64,000 nt of DNA from Durusdinium trenchii (Eukaryota; Sar; Dinophyceae; Suessiales; Symbiodiniaceae), in the NCBI GenBank assembly GCA_963970005.1, contig CAXAMN010015224.1, positions 907,553 to 971,552 on the forward strand, written 5' to 3'. Positions 12,785 through 23,805 of the stretch are shown in pieces. The notes under the pieces were generated by a model. The model had not been told where the DNA came from. It searched no databases and worked only from the letters and a program-made list of their open reading frames with translations. The first letter of the stretch is position 1. The number at the start of each line of letters is the position of its first letter. The translations under genes were made by a program, and so were the position numbers.

Positions 12785-12983
12785 ACCTGCGCAGTGTCCG
12801 AAGTGGCCTCTCCGGGCAGTGGAATCGTGAATCTCTGCCCTCGTTGACGATCCAACGCCCCACCACGATGCAAAGAAGCCTCTTCATGGCAGTGATGTTC
12901 CCCCAAGTCCGGACCAATAAGAATGCTACTGATGTGAGTTCGACATGGGTGCACCAATTCAGATCTGACATCTCCTTCACCAC
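12785..12983 (-). CDS. Possible upstream exon of the 10083-12448 gene
   Basis: On the minus strand all three frames are largely open here. One contains VGRWIVNEGRDSRFHCPERP and has the best third-position G/C. Another fits the phase of the exon at 12448 through a GTCTTA donor after CACTGCGCAG. I cannot choose between them. Reported because a gene lacking its 5' end lies immediately downstream. Confidence 0.25.
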
Positions 12984-13559
12984 TTGACCACCAGTTCAAG
13001 CCCTTAAAGTGTCTCTCAAAGAGCTACCAGTATCTTGTGAGTGATAACTAATTACCCTGGAATAGCAATCCCATTGGAACTCCTGGTTGATGCACAGTCC
13101 CTTGTTTTTTTTGGGCGGCAGGCTTTGGAGTTGGAGTTCAATCCATATCTTGAGCTGCGGAGATCCGCGATTGTGGTGGCCATATCTCTGCATGACATGG
13201 GTGAGACGCGTCTTATCTCGATCACCTATGCACGTTTACCACACTAATTCCTGTTGATATTTGTGTTGTGTCCAGGAAACATAAATAAGACCTCGGATAG
13301 CTTGAAAGTCAAAAAACACATAAATAATATATATGTAAATAACTATAGTATATGTCTATGTTAATATATACGCCTAATCACATTGTATTGGCATCTATTG
13401 GCTTTACAAGTGGCTGAAGGAACCTTGCACCACCCCCTGGAATATCGACTGTCCAACTCCCTTGCTCATCACGCGAAGCTCGTCTCCTTCCCTTCCTTCA
13501 CTTTGGCCGCCAGCGGATCACACTTGGCCGCCAAGTGCTTGAAGAGTGCATTTCCTCAG

Positions 13560-13667
13560 CACTTTGAAATGCATCGCAAGAGGCACAGCACGAGCGGCCC
13601 GGACCGGGCTCGTCGACACCGCGCACCGAGCGGCGAGAAGCGAAGTCCTCACCGCAATGGCCGCATC
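13560..13667. CDS. G/C-rich coding exon, strand unresolved
   Basis: A plus-strand reading starts after a good TTTCCTCAG acceptor and contains ARTGLVDTAHRAARSEVLTA, ending before GTGACT. The minus strand over the same bases is also open with high third-position G/C and contains TDAAIAVRTSLLAARC. Base composition differs sharply from the AT-rich flanks, so some exon is likely, but strand and product are open. Confidence 0.3.
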
Positions 13668-13960
13668 GGTGACTGACCGTGGCCTCGCTGGATCCTCAGA
13701 CTGACCGTGACTGACCGTGTGTTGTTTCTTTTTTGTTGCAGGAGCTAGCGGCTATTGGGTCACACCCTTTAAAGAGTACCGCTCGTCTAGGTTGCTGGAC
13801 TCCAAACTCCACCGGTGTTTTCAGTGTTTTTCACGGTCCCAAAAGGAGGACTCCGGTTTCAAAGGGGTTTTGTGGCCATGGAGTGTCAATCGCCCCGAAT
13901 TCTGGGACCTCCATTCACCACCCAACTCCCGTGAATCTTGGTATCGGCTCCTTCTTGGAA

Positions 13961-13979
13961 GAGAGAGAGAGAGAGAGAG
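13961..13979. repeat. GA microsatellite
   Basis: Nine or ten GA units; no gene overlaps it. Confidence 0.9.
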
Positions 13980-14411
13980 TGGTCACTGGCATCTGTTGGC
14001 TTGAGGGCTATTCCGGACTGCAAAGCTTGCCTGGATCCATGTGTATATGCTGGCGATTAACACTCCCAAGTGACACATGATGGATGCCCAAACAAGAATG
14101 CATGCCACCAACACATCTTAGAAGGAGGTCTCAAAAGGCACCAACAAAAATGACTTCCAAATTAAAAGACAAATACATACAAACAGCATCAAACAGCTAA
14201 CCCAAAAGTCGCCCGATGGCGTTCACCCATAAACTTAATCCCCTACAGTAAATAAAGGGACGAAAGAAAGAGACTCCCAATGGGTGATGTTTTGCAACCT
14301 CAAGAACCGAGTTGAACATGCACACTTCTGAAGGTAAGGCTCAAAACAAAGCAACACCACTGGGATCCACTAGTGCTTGAGATGTTCACTCTGTCAAAGC
14401 TAGCATTGAAT

Positions 14412-14515
14412 AAAACATGTGCACCGCTACTAGTAACAAGTGCATTTACGACTAGTAGCTAAGAAGCTACTAGTCGTAAATGCACTTGTTTACTAGTAGC
14501 GATGCACTTGTTTCC
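14412..14515. repeat. Near-perfect palindrome of about 104 bases
   Basis: Left arm 14426-14460 and right arm 14465-14500 are inverted copies that differ by one extra T, with a four-base loop AAGA. Pairing continues outward at about 13 of 15 bases to 14412 and 14515. CTACTAGT words recur along the stem. Such a stem would extrude as a cruciform or fold fully as RNA. It has no open frame. It could be a foldback element or a recently formed inverted duplication. Confidence 0.9.
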
Positions 14516-14560
14516 AATGTGGGGGTAAGTGCGCCCATTTCCCCAGCTCCACACCCCAAC

Positions 14561-14616
14561 CAGCGCCGGTCCACCAGCTTCAGCGCCCATGGCGTGGTCG
14601 ATTGCCATGGCTCCAG
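14561..14616 (-). CDS. Possible short coding exon
   Basis: After GCGGATCAG the minus strand reads LEPWQSTTPWALKLVDRRW with strong third-position G/C, up to a GTTGGG donor. It has no recognised family. It lies within 50 bases of the palindrome at 14412-14515. Confidence 0.3.
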
Positions 14617-16002
14617 CTGATCCGCAGGGGTCGTTGTCTCATTGAAAGGAAACGTAACTAATGGGGCGCGACTACTAGGTCTCCACCCCCAGTTGCTGCA
14701 TGATCTCTAGTTGCTGCAGCAACACCTTTGACATGCCAGCGCTTGCATCACGGAACTTTGGTTGTCTTTTGTTGCAACAAATATCAAAGAACCCCCCGAC
14801 ACTTGAACACTTTGGCAAGTGTGGAAGCAAGGGGGTGTCCACGCATTCGAAGACATACCATCCTGAACATGTATTGCTCCGTTTTAAGCTATAGTGTCTT
14901 CTTCAAGCTGCAGTGCATCACATATCACCGCCGTGCGGGCCAACAACTCATTCATCACGAGAGCCGTCACTCGTGTCACTCGTCTGTTTCATTAGGGCCT
15001 GTTTGTTAGCTCATTCCCACAAGAACATGTCGCCATCCCCTCCTCACTAGGTTGTCCCGAAATCGCCGTTGGAAAGCACAATCCAGTTTGCCTGGCCCCG
15101 GACATCTTCTCAGGCACTTCAGCTTGGGCTGGCCTGGATGAGCAGTGAGTGGTACCCAGAGTTATTTAAGTTAAATTCACAAGTTTAAAGCAATTGTTTG
15201 TCTTTTTGCAATATTTTAATTTATATATATATGTTAGCTGTTAATATGTGTTTATCTAAATCTAATCTACATCTATCAATCATAGGTCGGGGCTTTGTGT
15301 ATGTGCTTTGTTTTGCAAGGTAATGCACCCTTGCAGGTGCGGGATGCGATCATTCTCCAAGTCTTACCCTCATCTACCGAGCTGACTAGCTGGGTCGCCA
15401 ATCTCAAATAGTATAGAACTGCCAAAGACTCCGAGTGGATTTGGCTCTGAAAACACCAGACATCAAACCCAAGCTGCAGTGCTCAAAGTGAGGCAGTGTA
15501 TGTTCTAACAACACTACATACAACCTAAATTTTAACCCATGGGACTGTGATGGTTTGAGGGGGGGCTCTGGTGAGGGGACAGTCTGTCGAACAACTCCAC
15601 TGGCAACTTCTCTATTTCTGCCATGGGAGATCAACTGTCTCCCACTCGGAAAAGAAACCGCGTGAACTGCCCACTTGAGTGGTGAAGGATGGGTGGGGAA
15701 AACCATTTTTAAGTTATGGGCCGACAGAGGGGAGGGGACACATTTCAGAAGCTGAAAAGCAGGTGTAGCTGTCTTCAAACACCATCATATTAGAATATTG
15801 TTTTGTTATTCACATCTTCCTCGATCTACCAATGCACGGTCCAATGAACAATGCCTTGTCACGGTCCGATGAAATCCTTCTGATTCGGCGATTCCGTAGC
15901 CCTTTCAGCCGTTGAAAGCACGCGAATGAGTGTGGCGATGCAGAACAATACTGCTGGATCATCGGATTAGTGTGGCGGCCCAGCATACGGTACGTCTCCC
16001 AG

Positions 16003-16937
16003 CATAATGTTGGCGCCTGATTAGTAAAGGGGGCCCCCCCCGCCTCCCCTCAAACAGACAGGAGGTCCTCTATAATAAAGTATCACCAAAACAAATCTGG
16101 ATTCCTGTGAGAATTCCTTTTTGTAATTGATTGTAGTATTCATTTTCCTTTCATAGATTGTATTCAGCTTCCTTTCTCAGGTGCTTTGTAATTGTTCTCA
16201 GCAATCCTTTTGATTTGCAGCCTCAGATCTTGAGCTCAAGAGAAGCCCCAAGCTTTCAGCTTCTTCCTCAGCTTCCATGGCTTCCTAAGTAAAGGAAGAT
16301 TCCATGAGCAATTTTTCCAGTGAAAAACACTTTTCACAATTGAGGACCCAAAAACACATTTATTATTGAGGATCAGGTGCCTTCCTGGTCTACTACCTTG
16401 AACATTTGTTTAGGAACAATGTTTTATAAAGGGTTTAATTGGGGAATTGGTGGTTTTGGTCAGCTGTCAGTTTTGAAGAAACCTAGAGAAAGCCAGATCA
16501 GCTAATGAATCATAATCATTGGCCTCAGGAGCTAAGTAAAGGGAGATTCCATGCGCATTTTTTCCAGTGGAAAAAACTTTTCACAATTGAGAACCCAAAA
16601 ACAAATTTATTATTGAGGATCAGGTGCCTTCCTGGTCTACTACCTTGAAAATTTGTTTAGGAGCAATGGTTTATAAAGGGTTTAATTGGGGAATTGGTGG
16701 TTTTGGTCAGCTATCAGTTTTGAAGAAACCTAGAGAAAGCTATATCAGCTAATGAATCATAATCATTGGCCTCAGAAGGAATTCAAACCCTTATTAATTG
16801 GGCTTCCAATTTAAAAATTTAGGGCAAAAAAAAAATGCATTATAGAGGTACCATTTTTCAAACAGGGGGGTCTAAATAAATTTGGAAAAATTTAGCATTA
16901 TAGAGGACCTATTTACTAATCAGGATGCAACATTATG
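16003..16937. mobile_element. Non-autonomous inverted-repeat element with internal duplication
   Basis: The left end 16003-16028 begins CATAATGTTG and contains CCTGATTAGTAAA. The right end 16912-16937 is its inverted copy at 23 of 26 bases. A second inverted pair, AGGTCCTCTATAAT, lies just inside at about 16063-16076 and 16898-16911; on the left, 34 bases with a G/C block separate the two. GTACGT follows the right end directly and also lies seven bases outside the left end, a possible but imperfect target duplication. The inside is AT-rich and carries a 247-base tandem repeat and no long open frame. This fits a miniature DNA transposon; no transposase is present and the superfamily cannot be named. 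Confidence 0.6.
16285..16778. repeat. 247-base tandem duplication
   Basis: Copy 1 is 16285-16531 and copy 2 is 16532-16778, both starting CTAAGTAAAGG and ending GGCCTCAG plus a few bases. The copies differ at only about ten positions by eye, so the duplication is recent. Each contains AATTGGGGAATTGGTGGTTT. It lies wholly inside the inverted-repeat element at 16003-16937. Confidence 0.95.
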
Positions 16938-17860
16938 GTACGTTCTTTGGGAAGCCAAGTGCTTAGCTTCTTCACATCAGCTGGAACTCGAGAAGAAGCC
17001 AAAGTTTCCAAGGCACAACATCGGCAACGGGTAGAAAGAGAACCCCAACAATCCATGGAATATTGACCTATATTGACCTTATAACTACCCTACATTGACC
17101 CTGAAAACATCTTAAAACCAACCCAATGTGTGCAATACATGGAAATTGAGTGTAAACAGGTCTACTGTAGGTAGTAGGGACCTTCTCGATCATCAATGCG
17201 ATCTGATCTCCTTTCAGAGCCTTCTCTGGAGATTGGCGGGTGCTCCAAAGCCGCTTTAAACAGGGGACACAACAGTTGGGGGCTTCAAATGTTGCACAAC
17301 TTGGAACAAATGGCTAACACTTGAACTGGCGTGTTGTTGTGTGATACTCGAGTGGATCTAGTGAAGGTTATTAAAGGATATGAGTTATGATAATGGGCTG
17401 CTGGCTGGGCTGGCGTTTGAGCTGGAAATACTCACTTGCTCAGGGGGGGTTCAAGTGAGCTCCGGGTCAAGCAGAACATCCAGAATATCAAGTGTTTAGA
17501 CATGTTTAGACTCTTAGATACTCTTACAGACAGCATTTATTACATTGAAGAGACATCGGCCAACTGTAGATTTAACATCATTTCGATACTGAGAGGGCAA
17601 GCGCAAGTGATATATAATGTCTATACGAATGTCTATCAGCTGTCACGAAAAAAATAATCCAGCAAAAAGGGTGGCGTCTGTCATGTCCGCCGTTTTTCTG
17701 GGTGTCCGGGAGTCAACCCGACCCGCCAATCAGAAAACATGTGAACACATGACTCAATCATCTAAATTGAGGCATTATAATTGCTTAGTGCTTCCAAGCT
17801 TCACACACTTTTTCAACACTTCAGCTTCTCAGAAAACGATAGAAAACGTCTTCCCGACCT

Positions 17861-17929
17861 CCACATCCAAAAAGAAGGTGGTTGGGATGGATTCAAAGGG
17901 GTCTGTCCCCACCTTCTTTTCGGATGTGG
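17861..17929. repeat. Foldback family A hairpin
   Basis: The left arm CCACATCCAAAAAGAAGGTG faces the right arm CACCTTCTTTTCGGATGTGG around a loop of about 30 bases. This is one of the cleanest copies of a dispersed family whose other copies lie near 24570, 25966, 30570, 31980, 32411 and 40483. Confidence 0.8.
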
Positions 17930-18177
17930 TTCCAAAATGTTGGAAGGGCTTCACATCTTCACCGGCTTAACCATGCATGTTTGTTTCACAAAGAAACTTC
18001 CGATTCCGCGGTGTGGTGCATGTTTTTCCTCGGTTCTTCCTCTCATTCTCTCTGACTTCCCGGGGTCTTCCGGGTGGCCTCAAGGGAAAGGACGCTGGGA
18101 TCTGAATGAACCTTAGACCAGGCACGGACGCAGCTGCAAGCGCGGGTCGGTCGCCAGCTTTCGGGGGTTGGTCGACA

Positions 18178-18264
18178 TGTTTTTTAATGTCGTCGCTGCT
18201 GCTCTGCTTGCGCAGAGCACAGCAGCGCCATCAGTCAGAGAGAGTTGTTTTACAGGATGTCCGC
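18178..18264 (+). CDS. Possible first exon with signal peptide
   Basis: The plus strand opens with MFFNVVAAALLAQSTAAPSV: a start codon, a hydrophobic core and an AxA-like cleavage region, as in secretory signal peptides. It stops after 29 codons unless spliced, for example near TTTTACAG at about 18251. The minus strand over the same bases is also open (TDGAAVLCASRAAATTLKN). No following exon was found, so this is a weak call. Confidence 0.25.
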
Positions 18265-18545
18265 ACTGATAGTTGGTCATGATTTCCATAATCCCAAATC
18301 TGGCATGCAACATGCTACCTGTGAATGGTCGAGTCTGCGACGCGTCAAAAACTAGACAGTAGCTTTCTCTAGAGATCATCCGCTAAAAAACCTGTGAGGG
18401 GACGTGATGGGAGGTTGACTATGTTGACTTATAACTGATGTATATTATAACTCAGATTTGTTGGATTTCCATGAATTTCCCATCTCCCTTGTCAATCTCC
18501 ATCTCGTGGGATTTCCGATCCAGGGGTCCGTCCACTCCGTCCCAC

Positions 18546-18635
18546 GCGTCCACCCGTAGCAGCTCCGAGTAGCAGCTCCGCCTTCAAATCCTCGCGTGCC
18601 AAGAGTAGCAGCAGCTGCCGCGGCCGGCGAATGAC
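18546..18635 (-). CDS. Coding exon of unrecognised gene
   Basis: Exactly 30 codons lie between a CATCGCAG acceptor and a GTGGGA donor, in phase 0 at both ends, with strong third-position G/C. It contains RQLLLLLAREDLKAELLLG, probably helical. No family is recognised. The exon at 20369-20181 has the same strand and phase and may belong to the same gene. Confidence 0.45.
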
Positions 18636-20180
18636 CTGCGATGAGGTCAATTTACAACTACTTGCTCATCAACAATCAGAATCAACGAGGGGTTCCAAAG
18701 ATGTTTGTCCAGTCATTGGCGTAAACAAATGATCGTAACATACGTCTGGTTCGCTTCATTTGCCGTGATCGCCGGCTTCATTTCGGTGCCGCTATGGAGC
18801 TCGGTCATATATGGATACGTCTCGTTTGCCCGGGTTCCGCCGCGCCAAAACGGTACGTTTCGAGCGCCAAAAACGTTCGTCCAAATCACAGGACCAAACA
18901 GGTCATGTTTTCATGGATTTTATACCCTATGGATCCACATACCGAACCTGAGGTACGGTGATTGGATACTCTTTGTGCAGGCGCCAGGAGGCTCCAACCA
19001 TCTGAGAAGGTATGTGGATCCCTAGGGATTCCGGTTGTTTCATCTTTTTCTTCTACGACATCCAATTCAAGGCAGTCCGGGGACCATGGACATCCTGGAG
19101 CTTCATCCCAAGCACCATCCCACATGGCCGTCACGTCAGGCTTCCAAGAACCGCTGGTACTGGTACTATTTGTTTGATCCATCCGTCGCCACACAACCCC
19201 ACAACCCCACACGTAAATCCACGACATCGATGACACGGCTCAACTTCTCATTTCATCCGCGTTTCTTTCTTCGTAGCTCGTTTGTCCACCGAGATCGTGG
19301 ATCTGTTAAAAGACTTCGAGGATCCCAGTGACCACTCCAAGAGCATCCAAGTGTCGACATGAGACATGGAGACGTCTGAGACATGTACCCGATTGACTCA
19401 GCTGGGAGGTTCCAGAATGCCAGAATCAACCGAGGTGGTGGGAAGAGTCTCATGACTCATGTTGAGAACAAAACCACTGAATGATAATGATGAAGCATGT
19501 CTTAATAGACTAACATGACTAAATAGGATCCTTTAAGTCCATGAAACCTCGACCTCGACTTTAGACTCGGAGTGGCAACCGGCTCCAGTACAAGAGAGCC
19601 TCAGCAAAAGTATCTCAACAACTTGTCCGCACACGTTCATACGTTCATGAACCCTTGCACTCGCTGTGGATGTTAATAAGGTTTGAGTATCCTGGGCCAT
19701 ATCGCACAAACTTGATCACAGAACACAGAACTCGTGTTTCGTGGCTCTAGGATGCTTGTGTTTGGAAGCACTGTGACTGTGACATGTCTGTTCCAAGCCT
19801 TTCTTTGTTTGATGAACACAAATTCCCTATCGATCGTTTCATGTTTTTTTTTGTTTTTTGCGTTGTAAACACTGCAGCTCTAGTGCCTGCTCTGATCTGA
19901 TCGTCTTCCTCGGTTTTGCTGGCTCCAAGCGACTACTTTGAGTCGTATAAATCAATCAAGTGGCCTGTCTTCAGCGAAAAGCCTTTCATCGGAATTTCCC
20001 AGAGCTCCACGGAGCTCCACAGATCTACAGGTCATTCCTGGTTCCCATCTGCTCATTCCTCTCTGGATATGCCTGTAGAAGTCCTATTTTCTACAAACAA
20101 GATTAAACAATCCAAAAGGTACATTCATGTAAATTCACAATCTCTTCATGTTTTGAAGCCTACACGATGGGATTGGAGAC

Positions 20181-20369
20181 CAAACTTTCGCAATCAATCG
20201 CCCAGTTGCCCGTCAACTTCGCACAGCGGCTCTTCCACTCCGACGACGTGCTTGCGCCGCTTCGGCAGCTTCCGCCGCCGATCAGGCGGCCGCGCACGCG
20301 GCACACGTCCTTGACACGAAGCTGGCCCAATTCATCGATCAACAGGTCCTGGTCGATGACCTTCCGCAC
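20181..20369 (-). CDS. Coding exon of unrecognised gene
   Basis: A 63-codon minus-strand exon, phase 0 at both ends, between GGCTTTGAG and GTCTCC, with very high third-position G/C. It contains KVIDQDLLIDELGQLRVKDV and CRVRGRLIGGGSC. The plus strand over the same bases is partly open too (LAQFIDQQVLVDDLPHLKA), but its codon pattern is less regular. I recognise no domain. Confidence 0.45.
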
Positions 20370-20756
20370 CTCAAAGCCGCGGCCGGGCCGGTAATGCGCT
20401 CCAGGTCCCCTTTCAGAAAGAAACAACACACCTGCAAGGTAGAGTAGCAAAGAACTAAACACCCTTGACAACCCTCAACATTAAGACGAACACATACAAA
20501 AATAACAACCATCTTAAGTGACTGAACTTGATCCCCTGGTTCGGTCACTTGGGGCTGTCGATCACTTAGGGACCCTAGGGACACCAAGGAGTGGGCACTT
20601 TAAAGAACACATGTGACATGTGATCAAAAACGGTCGTAAGGAGCCACCGATTTCTTTGCGTATGGAACTACTCGTTTTGCTCATTACACTTACAGTGGCT
20701 GGGAGGGCTGGAATTTGCTGATGCTTTGACGAGGGGAGTTCTTGGAATTTGTGATG

Positions 20757-20855
20757 TATCCCTAGGGATCTACAAACCTTCTCGGAAGGTACTTGGAGCC
20801 TCCAAGCCAGCATACAGATATCCAATCACCTTCTCAGAAGGTATGTGGATCCATA
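20757..20855. repeat. Foldback family A hairpin
   Basis: Two arms, one with CTTCTCGGAAGGTACTTGGA and one with CACCTTCTCAGAAGGTATGT, sit about 55 bases apart. Each arm is itself palindromic around TTCTCAGAA. The outer flanks carry CCCTAGGGATC and GGATCCATAG. A single arm of the same type is at about 18980-19026. Confidence 0.6.
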
Positions 20856-22195
20856 GGAATTTATATCACTATCCCATGCATTTGCATGCATTGCTCTGGC
20901 TGAATTGTAAAACTTTGTACGTCGTTGTTGCTTGACACTGCGCACGTACGGTAGCCGAGCTAGTGGCCCCCCGAAAAGCCATGCATCGTTGCTTTAAGCT
21001 GGACATGAAAAATCCCCAGTTGAAATCAAGACTCCACCATCAAAGGTTTTAGCATGATTGAAAACAAAACACCACGGACGGGGAGGCCGGTCTTGTGAAG
21101 TCTTATAACCATATCATAATTATACCTCTCCATTGGGAACTCTGCCCACCTCCGCACAACATCCACGCGCGATGCACGCGCGCGCAGTGCGCGCGGTCGA
21201 AGAAATCATGGCACCACATCTTTGAGTTCGATCTCGAGCTCACTCTGCACGAGCTCTGGCTCGAATCTCACGGACAAAGCTCCTCGTTGCAGAGCCGCGC
21301 CGCTCCGCTCCGTAGAACGGCCAACCGTGTTGGGTTTGGGATGGCTTCGGGATGGGTGAAGGACGGGATACGTTCCAAAGCTCCATCAACAGGCGCCCTG
21401 AAGGACTTGAGTGGATTAGAGACTTCTGTTTAGGACTTGGCGCAGTATTGGAATGTTTATACTTTTTTCAATTTTTCAGACTGACAACCTCTCCGAGTTT
21501 GAGTTCCACGCCACTTACGTCTTGATTTGGTGACTTCACCTATGTCCAGGTACTGCCAACCTTTGGTCGCACCCATGGAAGACATGGCAACGCGAGTGGA
21601 GGGCTAGGTTTGAGTTTGACGATGCAAAATGGGTATGAAGGTGAAATGAGATGAATACCTTGGCTTCATCAAGATATGTCCGTTCAATCGACTCAAGGGG
21701 TGTCCAAAGATGTATCCCGGATAAGTTGTCAAAAACCTCGTGCAGTTCGGAGGTCATCTGGCCACCCCCTCCGCGTCAGCCACACCCCAGACTCACACGA
21801 CGAGCAGCTTTTCGCATTGGACTCCGTGGTTTGGCTGGTGGAAAACCTGGGACTTGGGACATCGCGCCCAGTGCGGGAAATGTGATCATTTGGATTGTTG
21901 GGGCGGTTGTGCCTTCAAAGAAGGATACACACAAATACCTCTTCATAAAAGAGCACAACCTTTAAAGACTTTCTTGGGGACATGTCTTTATATTGCTACT
22001 GAATGGGTCTGGTCTGGGACGAAAAAGTCTTGACACAAACATGAACACGATGCGTCTTTGTTTCTGGTCAACCACATCATTACACTTATAACACATGTGC
22101 ACATTCAGTGCCAAGATTCAAATCTGGTCCAAGTCCACCATCGAACCGACCGACGTCTCCGTCTCCGTCGACCCCGCAGACCGGGACCGGTCCAG

Positions 22196-22290
22196 CGAAC
22201 GAGCGAAGCCTCGGCCAAGTGGCAGTTGCAGGTGATCTCCGAAGCACAGGAAATCGCCTTTGGTGTTTTCCTGAGGAAAACAGGCACCAG
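22196..22290 (+). CDS. GOLD-domain exon, SEC14-like protein
   Basis: Probably part of a SEC14-like phosphatidylinositol/lipid-transfer protein. The plus-strand exon starts after GGTCCAG and ends at CAG/GTGGCC. It reads AKWQLQVISEAQEIAFGVFL, which matches the GOLD-domain pattern seen near the C terminus of SEC14L proteins: a tryptophan, alternating strand residues, an acidic-hydrophobic pair, then FGxF. About 19 of 26 codons end in G or C. No CRAL-TRIO exon or later GOLD strand could be fixed nearby, so the gene is a single supported exon. It runs opposite to its neighbours. Confidence 0.45.
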
Positions 22291-22608
22291 GTGGCCATGT
22301 GGCGAGTTTGAGATATTTGTAGATATGTCCCGATGGAGATGACATGGGGTGCAAGAGACGTGGAAAACATGAAGAACACGCGGCGGGTTCCGGCCGGGTT
22401 CCCAGGGTCCAAGTGTGGTGGGATCTTCAACAGCCAAAAGAAGGCGTTACTTCGCAGCCTGGGGGGTCCTAGTTCTCCTGCGGTGTCCACATGATCTGTA
22501 GGAGATGTTCCATGGTGTGATGTGCATGGTGCATTCAGAAGTTCCTGTGCACTACACGTCTTTCTGGATAAAACACAAAGTCAGTTAAAATGCACGTTTT
22601 CTGATTGC

Positions 22609-22622
22609 AGCCATTTTGGCTC
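22609..22622 (+). other. Spliced-leader-like 14-mer
   Basis: AGCCATTTTGGCTC is identical to the middle of the 22-base dinoflagellate spliced leader as I remember it (family knowledge). The bases on both sides do not match the leader. It could be a decayed leader relic at the 5' end of a retroposed transcript running rightwards, or chance helped by the near-palindrome AGCCA/TGGCT. Confidence 0.35.
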
Positions 22623-23805
22623 CATTGGGTGGCATTTTCCCACTTCCAAAGCCTGTCGTACGGTCAGCTAAGTCAGAAGTATTGAGATACCTTAGGTCGA
22701 AGGGTGTGTCCATCCCAGAGGAGTGGCATCCGCTGCTCCCTCAAGAGATATAGAGCTTGTCAAATCGTCTTTTCCCGTCCTATGAGTCCTATATACGTCT
22801 TTCCCGTCCAAAACACATCTTGCCCCGTGCACTAGCCTACAGTTACGACGCTTATGAATCTGTGGTGGGACATGTTAGCAGGATAAGAGTGAGTTCAAGA
22901 ACTGCAAGCCACAGAGTGCTAGACCGGATCCGAATCAAAATGACATGGGAGATCCGGAGTTTGAGGTGGAAGCGCAGGCTCCGGTGCAAGTGACAAGCAG
23001 GGCCTTCTTGTGTGTTTCAAGACAGGACCATGCTCACAGAATTGCACAAGATTGTTTTCATGTGCACAGATTTCTTTAGAGTACACGGAAATCTCCTCCA
23101 ATATCAATTGCACATATGTTCGCCCAATGAAGATGCAGGTATGTGTTCAGAATTCGTCAGAATTCAACATGAGTACCATGCCAGCCTTGCCCAGCGATGC
23201 CAAGGAAATCCCTTTCATCATTGTATCGGATCTGTCTTATCTTTCTCGGACAAACATCAAGCTTGCTGAAGAAAAATGACACAATTAAAGCTATTCTCAC
23301 ACCCCCACACTCAAAGGCAATCAGCCAACCTAAGCAAGCACTTGTCATCTCCAAAGGGTAAACAGCAACACATTTGGGGGGGGAACTGGTTGCTCAAAGA
23401 CGGTAAGAACAGAAACGAGTGCCAGGACCCACAAGGGGTGGCTAAAGGACACCCTTTAACCTCTAAGGAGCTATAATTACTTGACACCCCTTAGGGGTCC
23501 TGGTGCAGGACCATTGATATCGATAGTTGGGTCATGTTGCGTCCCCTTCGGATCTTTCTTCGACCGCGGAGCATCCACTTTTCACGTCTCCACGTTTTTG
23601 GAGCATGCACGAGTGGAGACGGTCCTTCCCACGGGTCACCTTATGGGGGTTACCCTATAGATTCCTCTTTTTTGGGGCACCTGTAAGATATGTAAGGGTA
23701 AACCCTGGAGTATTTCTTGAAGCTACATCCCACCGGGTCACGGTGTGCCATGCCCCGCCGTTCGGTGCCGTAGCAAGGTGCTCGGTAAGGACTCAGCTTG
23801 CGCAC

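Noticed and set aside
18705..19025. Plus-strand frame with a membrane-like start (TYVWFASFAVIAGFISVPLW)
   Set aside because: It overlaps a family A repeat arm at its end, and codon bias and splice sites are poor. A link to the possible signal-peptide exon at 18178 could not be shown.
23010..23279. Plus-strand frame with EIPFIIVSDLSYLSRTN
   Set aside because: It looks protein-like, but all three plus frames and one minus frame are open, with no splice pair and no family. Kept only as a possible retrogene target in the spliced-leader finding.
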